From RGIG3009 sp045653425 (lineage in GTDB: Bacteria; Bacillota; Clostridia; Oscillospirales; Acutalibacteraceae): 62,461 nucleotides of DNA. Position 1 is the first letter of the stretch. Each line of letters begins with the position of its first letter. The stretch spans positions 1 to 62,461 of the forward strand of contig JAZOLU010000034.1 in NCBI GenBank assembly GCA_045653425.1. The letters are read 5' to 3'. The position numbers were made by a program, and so were the translations under genes. The notes beneath the pieces are model-generated. The model made no database searches. It saw only the letters and a list, made by a program, of their open reading frames with translations, and was not told the origin of the DNA. Shown piece by piece: positions 59,609-62,461 of this stretch.

Positions 59609-60238
59609 TTAGTCTGCATTAAATGCTTGGTTATAAGCCTGTTCCAAAGTGAGGTTATCTTTCTGTACTGCATAAGCCGTAAAGGTAAGAGTGGGGTAAG
59701 TTTTTTCTGCCTTGGCAGAACCGTCAGCATCTTTGTCAAGAGCATTAAGCATACCCTTTGTAACCTCATCATTTACAGTAACATAACCGTCCTGATATCC
59801 ATCTTTACCTGCAAGCACCTGGTAAGAAGTGCCAGCCTTTGCTGTTGCAGCATCAACCTCACGGTAGATCACGTATTCATCATTGGCGGCAGTGTCGATT
59901 CCATCACCGGTGGCGATAGTGTTGAAGAATGTCCAACCTTCTGCAATAGCGTAGGTCATAAAGGTATCAAAGTTTTCAGACTCTTTAACTTCTACAAACA
60001 ACCAGCAAGCTTCACTGCCTTCTTTAACGGTAACAACAGGGTCCTTTTTGATGCTATTTCCGGGAATCATCTTCAGATCAAGATCATCAGACTCAGAAAG
60101 GCCTATGTTTATATCGCCATATGTAAAGGTATTCTTGACCTCGGTTGTAGAGTCAACCAACCAAGCAAGCGTACCCCCCATAGCACAACAGAGTACAAGT
60201 ACAAGTGCAACAACTGCAACAATCGCTTTCTTTTTCAT
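59609..60238 (-). CDS. TasA/camelysin-like SipW-dependent secreted protein
   Basis: The 209-residue product starts MKKKAIVAVVALVLVLCCAM, then GGTLAWLVDSTTEVKNTFTY. The body has SEACWLFVEVKESENFD, shared with the next upstream gene (SEECWLFVKVEN), which marks these two as a subpair. GGAGGC is eight bases before the ATG at 60238. Confidence 0.87.
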   Translation of the reverse strand: MKKKAIVAVVALVLVLCCAMGGTLAWLVDSTTEVKNTFTYGDINIGLSESDDLDLKMIPGNSIKKDPVVTVKEGSEACWLFVEVKESENFDTFMTYAIAEGWTFFNTIATGDGIDTAANDEYVIYREVDAATAKAGTSYQVLAGKDGYQDGYVTVNDEVTKGMLNALDKDADGSAKAEKTYPTLTFTAYAVQKDNLTLEQAYNQAFNAD

Positions 60239-60302
60239 AACCATTGCCTCCTTTCTTCTAGAGTTTTTTGATAAATAAAGGCATTACACCATTATTCCGT
60301 TT

Positions 60303-60893
60303 TTACTTAGCCTTTGCTTCTCCACCTGCAATGGTCCAAGCATCTGTAGCAGAAGCAAATCCATCCGCCTGGATTGCATAAGCGGTCACAATAATTTTTG
60401 CATCTTCATACAGAGAAACATCGGTCGTTCCTGCAATCGTAAAACTATCGAACACAATGACGTTTGCACCCGCAGCCTGCTTAGTTGCATATGCATAAAC
60501 ATCGGTGCCTTCAACTTTGGTCCAACCCTTATTTGCCATCTGGCTTGCAATAGAAGTTGCGCCCTTGGCCTCCGCGTTAGCAAGACCATTTTCAACTTTG
60601 ACAAACAGCCAGCATTCCTCACTGCCATTGGCTACATGAATGGTAGGATCCTTCACATAGAAATGACCAGGAATAAGATGGTATTTGTTTTCCTTGACGC
60701 GATCTGCGCCTTGAACCTTTTCACCATCAGCAGTTACCTTAGCTTCATCAAGCGTTATGGTTACTTTACCGACGGTAAATGTGTTTGTGACCGAGTCCTT
60801 CGAGGTGAGGTACGCCATCGTTACAAACACAGTAGTAACGACGAGTAACACCGCACATAAGGCCAAGGCCAAAGCTTTCGTTTTTGTTTTCAT
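60303..60893 (-). CDS. TasA/camelysin-like SipW-dependent secreted protein
   Basis: The 196-residue product starts MKTKTKALALALCAVLLVVT and continues VFVTMAYLTSKDSVTNTFTV, the SipW-type cleavage region. The body includes LIPGHFYVKDPTIHVANGSE and ends with an Ala/Lys-rich tail. It is the first structural gene after sipW, where main fibre subunits usually lie. Confidence 0.88.
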   Translation of the reverse strand: MKTKTKALALALCAVLLVVTTVFVTMAYLTSKDSVTNTFTVGKVTITLDEAKVTADGEKVQGADRVKENKYHLIPGHFYVKDPTIHVANGSEECWLFVKVENGLANAEAKGATSIASQMANKGWTKVEGTDVYAYATKQAAGANVIVFDSFTIAGTTDVSLYEDAKIIVTAYAIQADGFASATDAWTIAGGEAKAK

Positions 60894-60938
60894 AACAAAA
60901 ACCTCCTTAGAAAATATTTATTTGGGAGCCTTTCGGCG

Positions 60939-61514
60939 TTACCCCTGATTCATGTCCCCATTGTTTGTGGGGAGTTTCTTGGCTTCTTTCTTCTCTGATT
61001 TGAACAGATCCGGAAGAAATACAAGAATCAAAAGAATCGCACCTGCAGCAATTGCAATATACATACCAGGTGGATGCTGAATGTAATAAGCTATGTAGCC
61101 TAATACGGGAATCTTAAATACTGGTTTTCCAATCAGATTATTGAAATGAACCGGAGGATCTTCCATATACACCTTTTCGCCGGTTTCTTCATTTATCTGA
61201 TAGTTTGCATCGCCCTGAGTGTAAAACAGCTGCGCTTCTTTATCGATGGCGATAACACGATGAGTTGCCGGAGTTTCATTTGAAAGAACAAATGTGATCA
61301 CATCCCCAACTTCTACTTCGATCGGCTTTACCTCTTTTACGTAAATCAGCGAGCCAACAGGATACTCAGGTTCCATTGAGCCAGATATGACTGAATAAAC
61401 CTGCACTCCAAACAGTCTCACGCCGATTAACAAAACGGCAAATAATACAACCACTCCTACAAGTATGGAAGATGAAATATCCCAAACTTTTTTAAGAACT
61501 GCAGTTCTTTTCAT
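60939..61514 (-). CDS. sipW: SipW-type signal peptidase I
   Basis: The 191-residue product has an N-terminal helix (about 15-36) and nucleophile S46 in VISGSMEPEYPVGS. H85 is in THRVIAID, where ordinary bacterial enzymes have Lys, and GDAN lies at 101-104. A second helix is near the C-terminus (IAIAAGAILLILVFLP). The Ser/His pair marks the ER/SipW type that processes TasA-like proteins. It directly precedes four such genes. Confidence 0.93.
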   Translation of the reverse strand: MKRTAVLKKVWDISSSILVGVVVLFAVLLIGVRLFGVQVYSVISGSMEPEYPVGSLIYVKEVKPIEVEVGDVITFVLSNETPATHRVIAIDKEAQLFYTQGDANYQINEETGEKVYMEDPPVHFNNLIGKPVFKIPVLGYIAYYIQHPPGMYIAIAAGAILLILVFLPDLFKSEKKEAKKLPTNNGDMNQG

Positions 61515-61525
61515 GTCTCCACCTC

Positions 61526-62110
61526 CTACTTGGAATCTTTTAGATACGGCTTAATTGATGAAAAAACAACCAAAAACACATGCTCACTCGTGTCATCATT
61601 ATCCCTAATCGCACCATTAAAAACCTTGGTAGCAAAATTAAGCATTGTATTGAGTATGTGATTTAAAAGCATCCAAACGTTAGCCCTCGGGCGAAAGGCA
61701 GGTGTCATTATCTCAATGATTTTCCGATACCGTATTTGGTGATCATCATACGAATACTTTTTGAAGTAGGGCGAATAATAATAGCGAATGAAACTGAGGC
61801 ATTTTTCCTTGTTGCTAAGAATGAATTTCCAACAAGCAAAAAACAAAGCACGACATCTCGTTTCAAAGTCCAATTCCTTGGCCGACATGATTGGTAAATG
61901 CAACAGTATTTTTGATACCAATTCATTGTCAAGCGCGGTAAAAGCTTCTTTGAACAAATCTTCCTTGTCGCTGAAAAGGCGATAAATGTAAGCTTCGTTT
62001 AGTTGGGCTGCCTGCGCAATACTTCGTGTTGTTGCTTTGTCAAGACCATCTTTTGCAATGATCTTGATTGTGCTGTTAAGTAACGCAAGCCGCATTTCAT
62101 CTTGCGTCAT
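61526..62110 (-). CDS. TetR-family transcriptional regulator
   Basis: The 194-residue product has the N-terminal helix-turn-helix (ATTRSIAQAAQLNEAYIYRLF, residues about 25-45 with SDKEDLFKEAF after it). An all-helical ligand domain follows. It is first in the gene row and 11 bases from sipW, so it probably governs the fibre locus and itself. Confidence 0.9.
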   Translation of the reverse strand: MTQDEMRLALLNSTIKIIAKDGLDKATTRSIAQAAQLNEAYIYRLFSDKEDLFKEAFTALDNELVSKILLHLPIMSAKELDFETRCRALFFACWKFILSNKEKCLSFIRYYYSPYFKKYSYDDHQIRYRKIIEIMTPAFRPRANVWMLLNHILNTMLNFATKVFNGAIRDNDDTSEHVFLVVFSSIKPYLKDSK

Positions 62111-62142
62111 AGTTTTCTTCTCCTTTCATAGCAGCATAATCA

Positions 62143-62164
62143 TTTACTACAACAATGTAGAAAA
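62143..62164. promoter_or_regulatory. Candidate TetR operator
   Basis: TTTACTACA-ACAA-TGTAGAAAA is an inverted repeat with eight of nine positions paired. It lies 33 bases upstream of the tetR start, a typical place for an autoregulated TetR operator. No firm promoter could be assigned. Confidence 0.45.
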
Positions 62165-62255
62165 AATAAGCAAACTTGCCGAAAATCGACAGAGTTTGCA
62201 AAATTAACGTTTTGGTTCTGCCGGTAAATGCTAAAAGCAGTATTGCATATTGAAT

Positions 62256-62332
62256 AAGCCCTTGTTTCAAGCTGCTTTCGCAGAGTTCCACACTCTGCAC
62301 TTTGATGAAAAAAGCAGTTGAAATAAGGGCTT
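62256..62332. repeat. Very long interrupted hairpin in the leader of the fibre locus
   Basis: AAGCCCTT-TTTCAA-CTGCTTT pairs with AAAGCAG-TTGAAA-AAGGGCTT, about 21 base pairs with two single-base interruptions, enclosing a smaller CAGAGT/ACTCTG hairpin. It lies in 62111-62461, which otherwise shows no gene I can support. It resembles the array hairpins near 44 kb in build, though not in sequence. Confidence 0.75.
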
Positions 62333-62461
62333 AAAGAAGTTTTCTGACGGAAGTTTTTGACGGCTTTATACACAGCCAACCATAACAACCTTATTCATAT
62401 TGTCTCGTTTGAGTTCTAACGATGAATGGACATACCTTTCAAGTGTAATCTGTGGGCTTGA

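Larger units (their letters stand above)
41000..62461. mobile_element. Integrative element with surface-fibre cargo (left end and most of cargo)
   Basis: Starts at the lysS-end repeat, followed by integrase, excisionase, a second tyrosine recombinase and a repeat-rich non-coding region. The cargo is a TasA/SipW/sortase/sialidase cargo. GC content is clearly lower than left of 37 kb. The right end is outside the window, and no relaxase, coupling protein or replication gene is seen. Whether it is conjugative or mobilisable is therefore open. Confidence 0.7.

Noticed and set aside
62140..62388. Minus-strand ORF of 82 codons upstream of tetR
   Set aside because: It crosses the 62256-62332 hairpin and the candidate operator and has no clear start site. 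It looks like leader DNA rather than a gene.
41000..62461. Complete conjugative element
   Set aside because: No relaxase, coupling protein, VirB4-like ATPase or replication initiator is seen, so I claim only an integrative element whose transfer genes are absent or off-window.

Overview
The window reads as a junction between a conserved chromosome segment and a mobile island in a spore-forming Gram-positive anaerobe of the class Clostridia, probably an Oscillospirales-like gut organism. Supporting features are the spoIIAA-spoIIAB-sigF operon, hrcA-grpE-dnaK-dnaJ with a CIRCE operator, a class III (anaerobic) ribonucleotide reductase, an L-lactate dehydrogenase, a T-box leader on cysE-cysS and Clostridia-type small genes. 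The taxonomic guess is inference from gene content, not from a marker alignment.

Left part (1-36.9 kb, GC-rich, almost all on the minus strand). It starts with the 5' end of an IS3-type transposase gene. Then come nnrD and a lipoprotein, uvrC, HPr, and the classical ylxM-ffh-rpsP-khpA-rimM-trmD translation/secretion operon. These are followed by proS with an orphan oadB/oadG pair, an AI-2E-type permease, and the heat-shock operon with its CIRCE site. Next are ldh, an AraC regulator and alr, then nrdD with a separately encoded glycyl-radical peptide and nrdG. The plus-strand sporulation operon spoIIAA-AB-sigF follows, then a Cys T-box controlling cysE-cysS, and pgsA-rimO-recX-recA with a LexA box. 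The segment ends with uppP, a PC4-like protein, a coiled-coil protein, an Asn/Gln-rich peptide and a sugar transferase.

Boundary zone (36.9-41.2 kb). Base composition falls to AT-rich. This zone holds a truncated and an intact copy of a SLOG-type gene with an AAA ATPase between them, a ribbon-helix-helix protein and an SDR-family protein. It also holds two copies of the 3' end of a lysyl-tRNA synthetase gene. I read these as attachment sites of elements that integrate into the end of lysS.

Mobile island (about 41 kb to the right edge). The lysS-end repeat is followed at once by a tyrosine integrase, an excisionase and a second tyrosine recombinase. Next comes about 1.6 kb with no convincing gene, packed with long inverted repeats and short direct repeats. 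The rest of the island looks like one surface-fibre locus read right to left: a TetR regulator, a SipW-type (Ser/His) signal peptidase, four TasA/camelysin-like secreted proteins, two small membrane proteins, a fifth TasA-like protein, a 2374-residue sialidase/adhesin with repeats, a sixth SipW-type protein and a PPQTG wall-anchored protein. Behind these lie zinc-ribbon and AP2-type proteins, a class B sortase and an XRE regulator.

My working model is that SipW matures the TasA-like subunits, sortase B anchors the PPQTG protein as a base, and the sialidase/adhesin is displayed with them. The whole locus would be mobilised through lysS. No conjugation gene is visible, so the right end of the element, and the intact lysS expected there, lie outside the window.
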